In this document: positions 10,311-21,666 of the stretch, in pieces
How the letters are laid out: each line of letters opens with the position of its first letter
How positions within the stretch are numbered: the stretch's first letter is position 1
Source of the DNA: Tetracentron sinense
Taxonomy: Eukaryota > Streptophyta > Magnoliopsida > Trochodendrales > Trochodendraceae
Length of the DNA: 64,000 nucleotides
Direction of reading: 5' to 3'
NCBI GenBank assembly: GCA_015143295.1
Contig: CM026570.1
Coordinates: 28,154,445-28,218,444 of the forward strand
Notes under the pieces: generated by a model
Told to the model about the DNA's origin: nothing
Databases searched by the model: none
What the model saw: the letters and a program-made list of their open reading frames with translations, nothing else
Made by a program: the position numbers and the translations under genes

Positions 10311-11230
10311 TGTGAAAAGCGAGGTAAAACATATCGTAGGATATGTCCCACCTCTAACCACGTTCTTGTAAACCTCGATAAATCATGCCATGCATGTCGT
10401 GCTCGTGGGAACCGTGTACATACTTGCATTTAAATTTAAACATGACCATTGGGTAATTTCACAACACATATAGCGTCAAAGATTAAGCAATTCAATATTC
10501 ATAGCATTTAGGGAAAACAGGAAACACACTATCATAGGCCCTAGCAATTTTCAGAATTTATTAGGCATGCATTTCCTAATTTACAGCTCACTGTATTCAC
10601 CTTGGCATTTCATCAAACATGGTGTGTTCATTATGGATTTACCCTACAACATGCTTTTCTAGATGGTTTTACTCAATCATACATGTATGTTTATTATTGG
10701 AACAATGCCCTTCCCCGTTTTTATCATCACCACACAACCACTGGCATCCAATCGCCCCTTACATCTCCATTCACCATTCACCATTTACCCATCTCATAGC
10801 ACATGTGTAAATGAAAGGAAAATCAAAAGAAAAGAAGGGGAAAGAGGAACTATAACTAGGAGGGTAGTAAGAAGCACCGACCTTGAAGAAATGAGGGAGA
10901 AACCCTCTTCCCAAATGACTGTGAGTTGCTGCCCTAGCTTGGATCGCGAGCTCCACAATGCCTGAACCGAAATCTTGAAGAAAACGGGCTTGAGGTTGAT
11001 CTAGGGTTTCAAAAACCCTATGATTTCTCTCCAAACTGGAAACCCTAGGTTGGAATCGCCTTCTCCTCTTTCTTCTATTCTCTCAAACTCCCTAAGTGTC
11101 GAATGATGCCCTAAAGGCTCGGGTTAAACTCTTAAGGTAAGAGTGAACTGACCAAAAGACCGTAATACCCTTACTGGGATTTCTGCAATGACGCGAGGAC
11201 CGGGAATAGTGCTGAACACATTGTGTCGTG

Positions 11231-11430
11231 AATAGTGCCCACTCGTTGTGCGGTGAACAGTGCCAACTCGTGGTGCTGTGAACAGTGCCAACTCGTGGTG
11301 TTGTGAATAGTGCCAACTCGTGGTGCTGTGAATAGTGCCAACTCGTGGTGTTGTGAATAGTGCCAACTCGTGGTGCTGTGAATAGTGCCAACTCGTGGTG
11401 TTGTGAATAGTGCCAACTCGTGGTGTTGTG
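11231..11430 (-). repeat. Eight 25-bp tandem repeats in s1
   Basis: Units start every 25 bp from 11231 to 11406 (core AGTGCCAACTCGTGGTG). They occupy roughly the place where s2, s3 and K2 have CGATCGATCG palindromes. Confidence 0.85.
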
Positions 11431-11435
11431 AATAG

Positions 11436-11515
11436 TACAGCGTGCCCGTGGTGAGTTGTACAACGTGCCCGTGGTGAGTTGTACAACGTGCCCGTTGTGA
11501 ACTGTACAACGGATG
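11436..11515 (-). repeat. Three 23-bp repeats in s1
   Basis: Units of TACAACGTGCCCGTGGTGAG type. Related CAACGGGTACGTTTTACAAC units lie in LTR fragment f2 at about 36220-36320, in the opposite orientation, showing that s1 and f2 are the same subfamily. Confidence 0.75.
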
Positions 11516-11849
11516 CACACAGTATACGTTATCAGAGTACGTTGTCTGTGCTACGTTATCAGAGTACGACGTCAGAGCACGTCCTTAGTGCCTTCCGAGC
11601 TACGTCCTCAGTGCATAACCGAGCTAAAATTTCCTACAGGTCCGAACTGTTTTGGCCATATCTTTTGACTCGTTCGTCCGATTTCGACGATTCAACTTGC
11701 GTTGTGTTCGTACTTCGAAGAGGAACAATTCTGACATTTTGAAATTTCCAAATTCTTCCTCATTTATTAATTATACCTCTTAAAAAGGCAAAATGACAAC
11801 GAAAGTGTCATGTATTAAGCATGAAAAAGGTCCGGGGCTCTACAGCAGA

Positions 11850-12260
11850 TGACTATTCTAAACATTTCCATCATTTAATAACGTTATCAAAAAACCATGC
11901 AAGTCACCATGTCCTCACAAGTAATTCTATATAGGGTTCACAGGGTTCTAAATTCCACCTAAAAGGGTCCCTCAATCAGAGAATATCCATGCACGACCCG
12001 TGCACTTCTTTTATTCAAAATGATCTGGGTTGGAATGTTTCGTCACTGTTTCCGGGGTGCTATCCACGGTCGTTCAACTACTTAGTTCCAAAGATAGGGG
12101 TCAGTCCGGATTCGGACAACATGAGGGGAAAGTGACTGCTGTGAACAACGGTGCAAAAGATAAAGCAGTAGAAAACAAGCAATAAATGACAAACAAAAAA
12201 TGAAAATAACAAAATAATTAATTTAATGGAGAAAAATTAAATCGAGGCTTGAATCCTCTA
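11850..12260 (-). mobile_element. T3 5' leader, LTR-proximal part
   Basis: Non-coding sequence between solo LTR s1 and the T3 primer site. I see no gene or array in it. It is continuous with 8521-9370 once s1 and one GCAGA copy are disregarded. Confidence 0.6.
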
Positions 12261-12280
12261 AGTCCCCAGCAGAGTCGCCA
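12261..12280 (-). other. Primer-binding site of T3
   Basis: Minus strand TGGCGACTCTGCTGGGGACT, two bases after the LTR end. It is the best-preserved of the three Tat-type primer sites here and is compatible with tRNA-Arg priming. Confidence 0.65.
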
Positions 12281-12282
12281 GT

Positions 12283-13614
12283 TGAGCGATAGCCGGCCCG
12301 GGTCGATCTCCTCCCCACATCCGTGTTTTTCAACTGATGAGAAACCGAGATCGTTAGAGTCGCCACCAATCAAAATCCGGGTGTGATTGGTCACCCACAA
12401 ATAGAACCCTCGATCTAAAAGAAAATTGAGATTGGGCCTGGGGATTCTCTTATGAATTGGGGAAAGTGTTAGGCACCCCACCTCATCCGTCGAATGATGG
12501 TTACCTCTTAATTTTCTCCATTAAATTAATTTAAAATTATTTTCTCTTCTTTGTTTGCCCCTTTTTATTATTACAAAATTGGAAAGTCACCCCTCCTCGA
12601 CCGAGTTAGGGTGATTTTCTCTCTACTTGCGCAGCAAAACCCCTTTTCCCTAAATCGGTGAACAGTCACACTCTCTCGACCGAGTTAAGAGGGACCCCGC
12701 CAACGTTTGGGTGGAAAAGGGATAAAAACTACTAACAATAACCAAGAAGACTGAAATAAAGAAGTCGAAGATCTGATCTTCCGGCCCTTTTCTTCACCCG
12801 GATTTCCTCTTCCGCACAACCATGTAGAGGGAAATCCCCGAGCTACTAAGAGAAAGTGAGGGAAGAAGAGACTTGGACGGGTAGAAGTAGAGGATGGGGA
12901 TGTAGCATACCTTTCCCTTTTTATATGCTCCAAGTGTTTGAAGAGAAGAGAATGATTCGACGAGATCCGAACTCCGATGGTTTTTCCCTAAAGTTGGTGA
13001 AGATCAATCTTAAGTTGATAGCTTGATGGCTGGAATTTCTGAACTTAGGGGATTCTAAGCTTGCTTTCCTAGTCTAGGGGTCTCCAAAGGTTAGGGGTTT
13101 TCAGAGATTCAAAAGTTCTTCTCAAGGCTCAAGGTTGCAAGGTTCAAAGTTCTCCCTAGATTTTTCCAGATTTCAAAGGTGAGGAATGGGTTGGGGTGAG
13201 GCTCCTTTTATAGGGTGAAAAATAGGGTTCTCGCTCTTTCTGGCCGATGTGGTAAAAAACGGGTCCGAGCTGTTTCAAAAGCCGCGGGATCAAATTTGCA
13301 CTAAAAATGAGTCCGAGCTGTTTCAAAAGGCGTTGGAACAAATTTGCACTAAAAACGGGACCGAGCTGTTTCAAAAGGCGCGGAAAGGATTTTGGACAAA
13401 AAAAGAACCGCGCCCTTTAAAAGGGCGCTGGACATTTTCAACATTGAAACAGGCCCTTCCACTTGGGCTTTGGCTGATTTATGCTCGGGTTTGCCTGGGC
13501 TTCACTTTTATCTTTGACCATGGATATATTGGAGTCCGGATCTCGTCTTGGAGTTCACCATTCGATGCTTGGAGCTAAAAAAGGATTGGGGCGTGCAAAA
13601 ATGGGGTGTCTACA
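12283..13614 (-). mobile_element. 5' LTR of T3
   Basis: Minus strand TGTAGACACCCC (13614) to ATCGCTCA (12283), 1332 bp. It is shorter than the T2 LTR because a block of roughly 160 bp is missing near 13255, at the start of the 48-bp repeats. It abuts R1 coding-side sequence at 13615, so T3 is inserted in R1 or joined to it. The second boundary is lost. Confidence 0.85.
13204..13215 (-). promoter_or_regulatory. TATA box of T3 LTR
   Basis: Minus strand CCCTATAAAAGG, at the same place as 2117-2126 in T2. Confidence 0.6.
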
Positions 13615-16548
13615 AAAGTGTACAGCTATCGTTCGAAGCAAAGAAGATCTTGAAATCAAAGGTCAAGAAGGTCGACTAGTGCCTTGAACAAAGTCCGTTT
13701 TGTTCATCAGAGGTTGAGGACTGACCCATCTGCTACTGTTCATCTTTTTCGGGAGAAATCAAAGACCGAAGTCACATTCTCGTTATGAAAGAGTGTCCGT
13801 GAATGTGATCGGCACAAGACTTAACCCATTTCTGAAAGAATTTACAACTCCAGTGTTCCAAGGAACTGGGGCAATGCCCGAACAAAACATATCAAAGAGG
13901 CAAGATTCTCAGAGTTTAACCACCGCTATTTTAGCAGCTTTGGACGAGGTAGAATCTTCTAGAGTTGTCGTAACAGTTGTTCCTGGTCAAGTAATTCCAA
14001 GAAGAAAAATGAGTTGCAAGAATCAGGCCAAAGGCAAAGAAAAAGCCCAAGACCTAGTTCAATCGGCTCCAGAGCTTCATGTCGGTGGATACCAAGAGGG
14101 ATCAGAACAAGAAGCAACCCCGATAACCTCTCCAAGAGAATTGGGAAGAATCCTTCCAACTAAGGAAGATGGTTCTGACGAACCAATTATTCAGTCAATC
14201 ATACCAGAAGTTGTGCCACAGTTGCCTCGATAGGTTTTCAATGCACCCAACCCTTTATATGGAATGCCCAGTGCCTATTTCGCAGAATAGGAGTTTCTGA
14301 ATCTATTCCTTTCACAAGGATCAACATCAGGGCAACCGGTAGCCGTCATGATGGCAAATTTAGATGGTAGCGGAGGTCAAGAAAATCGTCCTTCGGCATC
14401 AGCACCTCCACCATCAGATGATCAAATAGCCACCTTACAGGCCCAGCTCTGGTACAAAGATGATGAAATTGTAGCCATCATGTCTCAAATGCAAGAGTTG
14501 CCTACTCAATTATTGGCTCACAAATCTGCATCAGTACCGAGACCGCACTTCTTGTACCAAGGACATAGTAGTAATGAAGGCATCGCTCCTGCGCCTCTGA
14601 ATCGTCTAGTTGTACCAAATACAGGGCCAGTCCCGGACCAAGCATCACTCATAGGAGAGGTGTCACTGTCTCTTCTAGCTGCAATCAAAGAGACCATCCG
14701 CAATCAAATGCGGCAGGCCAAAGAAAAGGAAGAAGATGTTCAGATGATTGTAAAGCCCTATCCTACTATTGTGGATGCAGTTATGTTCCCGCCAGGCTTC
14801 GTTCAATTGACATTCAAGATGTTCGATGGTACCGGAGACCCGAGACAACATTTGTCTCATTTCCTTTCAATATGCGGATTGGCATCCAAGACCGAAGCCC
14901 TTTGCCTCCAACTCTTCATATAATCCTTAGAGGGTGCTGCTTTCATATGGTATGCCAACCTCCCCGAGGCGTCAATACTGGACTGGGGCACGATGATAAC
15001 TGAATTCAGCAAACAATTCTACAACACTCAAAGAAGAGTGGTTGTTTCAGAATTGATTAAAACTTGGCAGAGGACAATAAGACCATAACAGAGTTCATTG
15101 CCCGATGGAGAGCATTGACCTTCTCCTGTCCTCAAAAGTTCACTCAGCTAGAACTCATCCAGATGTGTCGCGACCCAAAATACCCCCTAGGAGGTAGGGA
15201 TACATTGACTCGTGACCGCCGTATCATACCTCCAGTATAATACATAAGGCACCCGTGGAGACCTGCCAGAAAACCTGAACAACATAGCGGAAACGAAATA
15301 CAATGCACAGCGGAAATAAATACACTAAACATAGCGGAAGTAAACAATAACTCCTATAACTCAGTTCACGTATGAACCAACAAAAGTATATACATGTGAG
15401 AAACCCAAAAGTGGAGTGGACAAACCCCACACTCACATAACAAAATAACATCTTAAAGTTCTAAGTCTGCCGATCAACAAAAGTTGAAGTCTCGACACCT
15501 ATCTATAGGACCATCATCCTAAAAATGATCCATGGAAGGCTCCGGGTCGAAGTACTCTTCCTCCAACCATGGCTCCGTGCCACATAGATCGAATGGAGCC
15601 CGAGCACCTGCCGATGATAACAAATATTGGCTGAGCGTGGAATACTCAGCGTATACAAACTAATAATAATAAAGCAATATAGCATAAAGCATACGAAGCA
15701 TGGAGATTGAAATCCTTAAAGCATATCAAAGCGTAGAAATCATGTACAGCATATGTGATGAAATCCAAAATCCGAAACCAAAACCATATCCGTGTGAGTC
15801 ATGCGATAATCATAGCCTTGTGAGTTCGTGGAGTTACTTAGAGTCATTTATGATCCGTAGAGACATAGAGATACCTTAGAGCACAACATAGAGCCAATAC
15901 CATTGAGATCTTAGAGCGTTACATTTATGATCCGTAGAGCTTGTGAGACGATCTTAGAGCTTATCATGGATTCCTTGTGAGCATAGTCTGATCCGTAGAG
16001 CTTGTGAAACGATCTTAGAGAAATCATAGAGTTACTTAGAATCATTCCTTATTAGTCATTTAGTGATAAACACCTTTTCGTACTTTGAGAAATCCATGGA
16101 AAACATCGATCCATGCGAGACATGTGAGCATATGAACATATGAGAGAAATCATCATATTTAAGCATAAAAATCCCTTATAGGTATTTCATCAAACACTTA
16201 GAGTGCATCATAATAGTGTCTTCCATCCAAGTATATAATCACATACTCTCACACCATAATCATCCAAGATATATACACATAAGTAATATAGATTTAGAAG
16301 AACATCATTTAGTAACTTAGTAGGATTGCAAGATTGGTAGTAGAGTGTATCTACCTTGGTGAAATCAATGAGTTTGATTCCAAAAAGCTTGAACAAGCAA
16401 GAACCTTGAGTTCTTGGTTGAGAGTCACCAAAGAGAGCTTGATCTTCCTTCAAGCTTGATCACAAGTAGTTCCTCTCCTTCTTCTCTCTCTCAAAATCTC
16501 CTAAGATAGGGCACAGAGGATTTCTGAAACCCTAAGGCACGAACTCAG

Positions 16549-16560
16549 CCTATTTATAGG
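16549..16560 (-). promoter_or_regulatory. TATA box of s2
   Basis: CCTATAAATAGG on the minus strand, just downstream of the palindrome cluster and matching the K1 LTR TATA. Confidence 0.6.
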
Positions 16561-16613
16561 CAAGGGGTGGCGGTTAAAGCCGTAAACACCCTTAATGAAG
16601 AAAATCTGCGTAT

Positions 16614-16803
16614 GACCGATCAATCGGTGGTATAGACCGAGCAATCAGTGGCTTACCGGTCGATCGGTGGTTTCAGCCGAGCGATCGGTTGAAAACACCC
16701 TCTCTGGAAAATTTTCTCATACAAAAAAGTTGACCGCTCGATAGCTACCGAGCGATCGGTAGAAGACCAGTCGATCGGAGGTATCACCGAGCAATCGGTG
16801 ATC
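16614..16803 (-). promoter_or_regulatory. CCGATCGATCGG-type palindrome cluster in s2
   Basis: About eight near-palindromes of ACCGATCGATCGGT type in two blocks of four, separated by a spacer containing CTCTCTGGAAAATTTTC. The cluster begins about 55 bp upstream of the TATA box. Confidence 0.75.
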
Positions 16804-17576
16804 CCCTGTTTTGCTAAAAACCTTGTTTTCACTACCTCAGACCTTTCCAATCCTAGTTCCAACACCTTTAGTGCTTAAAACACACTCCTTAGGGATATGT
16901 AGACCTATTAAAACATGCACGCCAATTATCCAAACTCGTATATTAATCATAAGACCCCTAAGTGTACAAAACCACACTTGGGCACTATTCACACACTATT
17001 CACCAATACGTGAGATGAAAATTCGGGGCTCTACAGGATGTGCCTAAACAACTTCAAGCATGATCTTTCAAATATCCTCATTGCTCAAACCTTTACTGGT
17101 TTTGAAGACTTGTGCACAAAAGCACATGAAATGGAGAGCCATATAGGAAAGAGAAGGCGAGAAGAGGCACTTTTCGCCTTGAATCCTCAACAGCCACAGT
17201 AGTTAAAGCCAAAAAGACTGTGCAACCAGCACCAAGTGCCAGTGGATCAACTGGCCAAACAAGCAATGGCAAAAGACCAATTAAGGTTGGTACTAAACCA
17301 GCTCAAGGTGGAGCTAGAAGGCCACAATGGCAAGATAAATGGGACCCACCAAAGAAGATCACTATTAAAGAAATGATGAATAAAACATATTCATTCTCGG
17401 AAGACATTATCAAAGATCTGTTTGAAGACCTCCATGCCAATGAACTCATCAATCTCTTGGAAAGCAGGAGACCCCAAGAGATTGGGATGAAGAATGATCC
17501 TAAATATTGTTTGTATCAACGTATAATCAGTCATAAGATAAGTGACTGCTTTGTACTGAAGGACATTATTCATTGA

Positions 17577-18906
17577 CTTTTGGACAATAAAGAGATTGTC
17601 ATTGGTCAAGATCTCCAGCAGGTAGGTACATCCAATACGGTGGTAGCTTCAGAATAGTTGATAAAGATGAAGCATCTTCAAGTGGTAACCTTCCTGGTAA
17701 GAAATCGTCAAATGAAGAAGATTGGACTCTCTTTGAAAACAAAATAGTCAAGAAGAAAAAGCAGTTGGCTCAAAATGTCGATGCTAAAAGGCAAGCTCAG
17801 GCTACAAGGTAAGCTCAAGCCCAACGAAAAGAAGGGAAGTGCATAGCCAATGCTGAAAAGAAGAAGAAAAAGTAAAAAGTAAGGAAAGCCAAAAAAAATG
17901 GCCCTACCCAAGACACTCTTTTGGAAAAAATGTCATTAATGGCAATCCCCTTGATGGATTTTATCCCGCCAGACTTCTACTCCGACTGCGACTATGATAA
18001 CCTCCACTTAATAGAATCAGGAGATGATTCCAACATCATTTCTTGCTATGTCATCGAAGTGGTCCTAAATGAAGACCCTTCATGGTTGAATACACCAAGA
18101 CAAGTGGTAGCCTACAATCCAGAAAGACACCGGGCATTTTAAGATTGGCTAGATCAATCTGAAGATATTGAACTCACAGAAAGGAGACCATCTACACCAG
18201 GATAGACCCCTACGGGATTCTCAGATCTCTCTGAAGGATTCTCATCCAGAGGAGAACGAGAAGCAAATGATGATCAAGTACAATCTGATCCCCCTCAAGA
18301 GAGACCAGGTACACCTGAGGCCCCAAATCCAAACCATCGTCAGATACAATAACCGATGCAAATCTCAAGCCTTCCCAAGAATCAAGATTCATTTGCTGCA
18401 CTCGGTTTAAACAAGGACCCTCCAATAAAAGAAGTAGTCCTAGACTCAGGGTCAACTGACAGTTCACAGGCATCTGAACAAATTTCATTTTGGCCTGGAA
18501 ATCCAATAAGGCAATATGAAAGAAGAAATCAGTCGTCCTTTCAAAGCAAGAAAAAAAAGTTGGACTTCAGTTCCTTGAACATGGTCCAGCTCTTGGAAAG
18601 AGAGTCATCTTAACCAATAGATCAGACAATGGCCAAAGTCTACCAACTTAACCTCTGATCAGGAAGAAAACTACAACTGAGGTTTGTGCTAGTTCAACAT
18701 GAAAATCGGACTAGAGCCCAACCAACCCAAACCCAAATAGCTCCCGGTAATGAGAGGGTCAAGTACGACATTCTGACTCATCTGAAGAAAATTCCTTCCT
18801 TACTAAGCTTCTATGATGCTCTCAAGATATCTCCGGAATTAAGAAGGTCCCTTATATATACCCTTTCTAATCTAGAGGACTTTTCTGAAGAAGTCACAAG
18901 TCAGCC
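17577..18906 (+). pseudogene. R1 gag C-terminal / linker region, degenerate
   Basis: Continues R1 on the plus strand with many stops and frame changes. Readable pieces are rich in Lys/Glu/Ala, then acidic (PPDFYSDCDYDNLHLIES at about 17970), then polar and Ser/Gln-rich. By position it links nucleocapsid to protease. No sharp domain recognised. Confidence 0.55.
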
Positions 18907-20237
18907 ACCATAGCCTCCTTAAACAGGAATCTCATGCCTCTTCACAATCACCTTTGATGATGAAGACATACGAGCTAAGACTTTCCAGCATAATCAGCCA
19001 CTAATCATCTCAGGTCTAGTTAATGAAACTAGTATGTTCGGCCGTGAACATCCTTCCAAGAAGGATGCTGTCCAAACTTAGCGTACAAATAGGCCGGCTA
19101 CATGAAAGCAACCTGATCATTCAGGGTTTTAATCAAAATGAGCAAAAGCCCGTGGACATGGTCAACCTCAAAACCAAATTTGGGGATATTGCTGAAACTA
19201 CGACGTTTCTGGTCATCGATGTTGATACATCGTATAACGCCTTCTTGAGGTGTCAATAGATGCACAATCATCTAGTTGTGTCATCCACCTATCACCAATG
19301 CCTCAAATACCCTCAAGAAAATAAGTAAGGATCGATGCTGATGATGATCCGTTTAACGATGCAGAGGGATATTACGCAGATGCACATTTCTTTGTCAAAA
19401 GTGTTCAAAGAAACATTCAACAAAAGCCCAAAGAGAAAATGTTGAAAGTGGCCCAAAAAGCAATCATGGACCTGCCCACACTATAGTTCCAAAAAGGGTG
19501 TTCAAATACACCCCGAAGTCTCAAAGAAAATAAGGAGAACCAACCCTAGCTTTGGTCAAATCTCCCCAGAAGCTTGAGAAAAACAAATCGACCAACCCCT
19601 TCCAGATTTGCGAGGTTAAACAAGTTGACCATCTTCAAGCTCTGAAAGGTGATTATCTAGTCCCTTTGAGGAAGATGGATTGTACAATGGTAGAAACTAT
19701 CTCTAATCTTACCGTCCTGGTCAAGAAAAGAGGACAAAAGTCGATGCTTTTCAATTCCCAAGGTGCATATGACAAGATAAACTCCTCATGGACCAATGAA
19801 AAGAGCAGGGTCGCCAATCCTTACAGGAAGAAACTGAGCTTTGGTAAATCAACTACCCAGTTCCTCAAAGGCCAAGGGTTCGATCCTGAAGAAGGAGAGC
19901 AAGTCAATAAAACTCTCCTACCGGCTTATGATGCCTTGCTCAAAATAGAGCAACATAAAGCCCTAGATACCAGTGAGTATGTTGATACAGATACGCAAGG
20001 ACTAGGATATGAGCCCCCAGTCTTTGTGTTTGGAGAAAACCAACATCGGACCGCAAATATAGTCACGATTAGAGATGAAGAAGATATCATAGGGTGGTCC
20101 TTAGAAGAAGAAAAAGAAGAAGCAGAGCCTCCACAAGAGCCCTTATGGGATGAAGCGGTTCGTCGAGAAATGACTGACAATTTGGCAAGAGTTGATTACA
20201 ATATATGGTGAGGATGATAGGTGGCAGGAGACAATCC
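18907..20237 (+). pseudogene. R1 protease and pre-RT region
   Basis: Contains the Retand-type protease area: LFTITFDDEDIRAKTF and QPLIISGLVNET, then AVNILPRRMLSKLSV and LIIQGFNQNEQKP, then FLVIDVDTSYNAFL and STYHQCLKYPQE (to about 19315). The catalytic Asp-Ser-Gly region is blurred by a frameshift near 19025. The open stretch 19552-20211 (ICEVKQVDHLQALKG; SWTNEKSRVANPYRKKLSFG; acidic C-terminus) is the spacer before RT. RT, RNase H and integrase are missing because C1 starts at 20238. Confidence 0.7.
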
Positions 20238-20761
20238 TGTTAGCCTCAAGGTTACAACCTTGGGTACCCCTACTAATTTTGATAATAACACAATAATGAA
20301 ATGAAAATTAAAGTACTAATAAATGTGTTCAAGTGCTTTAGCATTTCAGATTCTAAGGAAGAAAGTACTCCAATCATGGTAAAAGGATGGAAATTATCCA
20401 AGAGCAAGTTCAACTCAAAGTATACAATTGAAGTCTCAAGATAAGACTATAGTCCAAGTCGGGTCCCTGAAAATATGTCAAATCATCAAGACCCAAGATC
20501 ATCTCTCAAGAAGTTTGTAAAATTGTATTTTTTTTATTATTGCCTTGAGAGTGGCTAGGACTTATGTAAAAAATCCTCAAAAGAATGGTAGGTTGAATGT
20601 TCAACGATCATAGATTAACCATAGAAGCCTAGGACATTTTTTATTCATCATTCTAAGGCCCTAAGGAATCATAAAATCATGTTAAAACATAACTAATTGA
20701 CCTAGGAATTCATTCCCATCTCTTTGGTCAGATCCAAAACAAAATTCAGAAAATTTGTTCT

Positions 20762-20890
20762 GAATTCGTCGACGAATTCTCAAAGCCATCTAGATTCGAC
20801 GACGAATTGATGACAGTAAAATGAAAATTGCTTACCATCTTCATAATTCGGTGACGAATTCAAGTGGGAACTCCACTTCGTCAACGAATT
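20762..20890 (+). promoter_or_regulatory. TTCGTCGACGAA palindrome cluster in C1 LTR
   Basis: Four copies. The first (20762-20779) is a perfect 18-bp palindrome GAATTCGTCGACGAATTC. The others start near 20793, 20844 and 20874 with one to four changes. The cluster ends about 93 bp upstream of the TATA box. Confidence 0.8.
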
Positions 20891-20982
20891 TAAGTCTGAA
20901 ATAGAAAAATCGTTATAACGGCTAGTTTTCAACGGCCTAAAACGCATTAAATGTTTCACCAACGACTATATTGGATCAAGTG

Positions 20983-20992
20983 CTATAAAAGG
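20983..20992 (+). promoter_or_regulatory. TATA box of C1 LTR
   Basis: CTATAAAAGG in the middle of the LTR, downstream of the palindromes and upstream of a pyrimidine-rich start region. Confidence 0.65.
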
Positions 20993-21652
20993 AGTTCATT
21001 TATGAACTAATAACAACTTTTGATCACTGTAATAACTCCTATTGATCACTCATTCATTATCTTTGATTTCTCACTCACTCATACACATAGAAATCCCAAA
21101 ATCTCTCTTGAGCTCATTTAACTCCAATTTCTTTTGAGAGACTTTATTAGAAATTGTACTCCACTCTTATTCAACTCATTCAAGGAGCTTTTATTTCGGA
21201 TTTCCAAATCCAAACTCATTTATTAAGGTTAGTCATGAATCTAGGATTCTTGTATTGAAGCTGTTGCTTCAGTTTTAGCAAGAGAGTGGGGTGCTCTTGT
21301 AAGGCTCCAACTCGGCATAAAGGAGAGTTTGTAAAGGTTGCATCTCGACCTGTAAAAGAGATTGTAAAGGTTTGGCCTCCACCAGTGAAAGAGTCTATGC
21401 AATTAAGGAATCGTGGTGAATCCTCTAGTTGGAAGCTTGAGGCGGGGAGTAGGGTGGATTGTTGAACCTCATAAACAAATCTCTGAGTTTGCTTCTTCTA
21501 ACTCTTCCCTTTTACTTTGAGTTCTTTTCTTGATTAATCTTGGGTTGCAAATAATTTTTTAATTCCGTATCTTGGACTTAGAATCCATAAATTTTTAAAT
21601 TTGTCGTAGACCCTATTCATCCCCCATTCAAGGTCATTTCCTGGCCAACAAT

Positions 21653-21666
21653 TGGTATCAAAGCCT
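21653..21666 (+). other. Primer-binding site of C1 (tRNA-iMet)
   Basis: TGGTATCAAAGCCT, two bases after the LTR end. One base differs from the usual plant initiator-Met site TGGTATCAGAGC. Confidence 0.8.

Larger units (their letters stand above)
9376..11844 (-). mobile_element. Solo LTR s1, Tekay/Del-like
   Basis: On the minus strand TGTAGAGCCCCGG...GGGTCGCGACA, 2469 bp, flanked by an exact 5-bp target duplication GCAGA (9371-9375 and 11845-11849). The ends match the LTRs of K1 and K2, which carry gag-pol, so s1 is a solo LTR left by LTR-LTR recombination. Inside are a 25-bp array (11231-11430), a 23-bp array, degenerate GAGGGAAGGGAGACCC repeats (10140-10300) and the conserved hairpin (9813-9833). 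No coding capacity. Confidence 0.92.
15166..17035 (-). mobile_element. Solo LTR s2, Tekay/Del-like, in R1 gag
   Basis: TGTAGAGCCCCGA...GGGTCGCGACA on the minus strand, 1870 bp, with target duplications AGATG (15161-15165) and GGATG (17036-17040), one mismatch. It sits inside the R1 gag codons; the R1 frame reads sensibly on both sides. Carries the palindrome cluster (16614-16803), a TATA box (16549-16560) and the conserved hairpin (15630-15650). Confidence 0.92.
13615..17576 (+). pseudogene. gag of Retand-like (Tat clade) element R1, split by solo LTR s2
   Basis: Plus-strand gag from about 13793. An N-terminal part (NVIGTRLNPFLKEFTTPVF; AILAALDEVESS) is followed, in the same frame with TAG stops at 14231 and 14288, by a linker and then the capsid-like core (14750-15165) with FKMFDGTGDPRQHLSHFLS, a TAA at about 14921, and GAAFIWYANLPEASILDW. 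A 1-base shift lies near 15060. The frame then meets s2 at 15166 and resumes at 17036 with a DLCTKAHEMESHIGKRRREE stretch, then SFSEDIIKDLFEDL and NDPKYCLYQRIISHKISDC. These motifs match Retand/Tat gag as I know it. The protein is clearly different from the T1/T3 gag. Confidence 0.8.
20238..21650 (+). mobile_element. 5' LTR of copia element C1 (SIRE/Tork-like)
   Basis: Begins TGTTAGCC at 20238 and ends GGCCAACA at 21650, so the termini are inverted repeats of each other with one mismatch; 1413 bp. A tRNA-iMet-type primer site follows. It has a TATA box (20983) and four palindromic TTCGTCGACGAA motifs (20762-20890) upstream of it. The partner 3' LTR is not in the window. Confidence 0.88.

Noticed and set aside
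11092..11520. Open frames of 115-142 codons on the minus strand (repeating VGTIHNTTSWHYSQ)
   Set aside because: Created by the 25-bp tandem repeat inside solo LTR s1; several frames are open at once and no protein family is recognisable.
16614..16803. Regularly spaced short palindromes resembling a CRISPR array
   Set aside because: Motifs are imperfect, spacing is irregular, the DNA is a plant retrotransposon LTR, and there are no cas genes.
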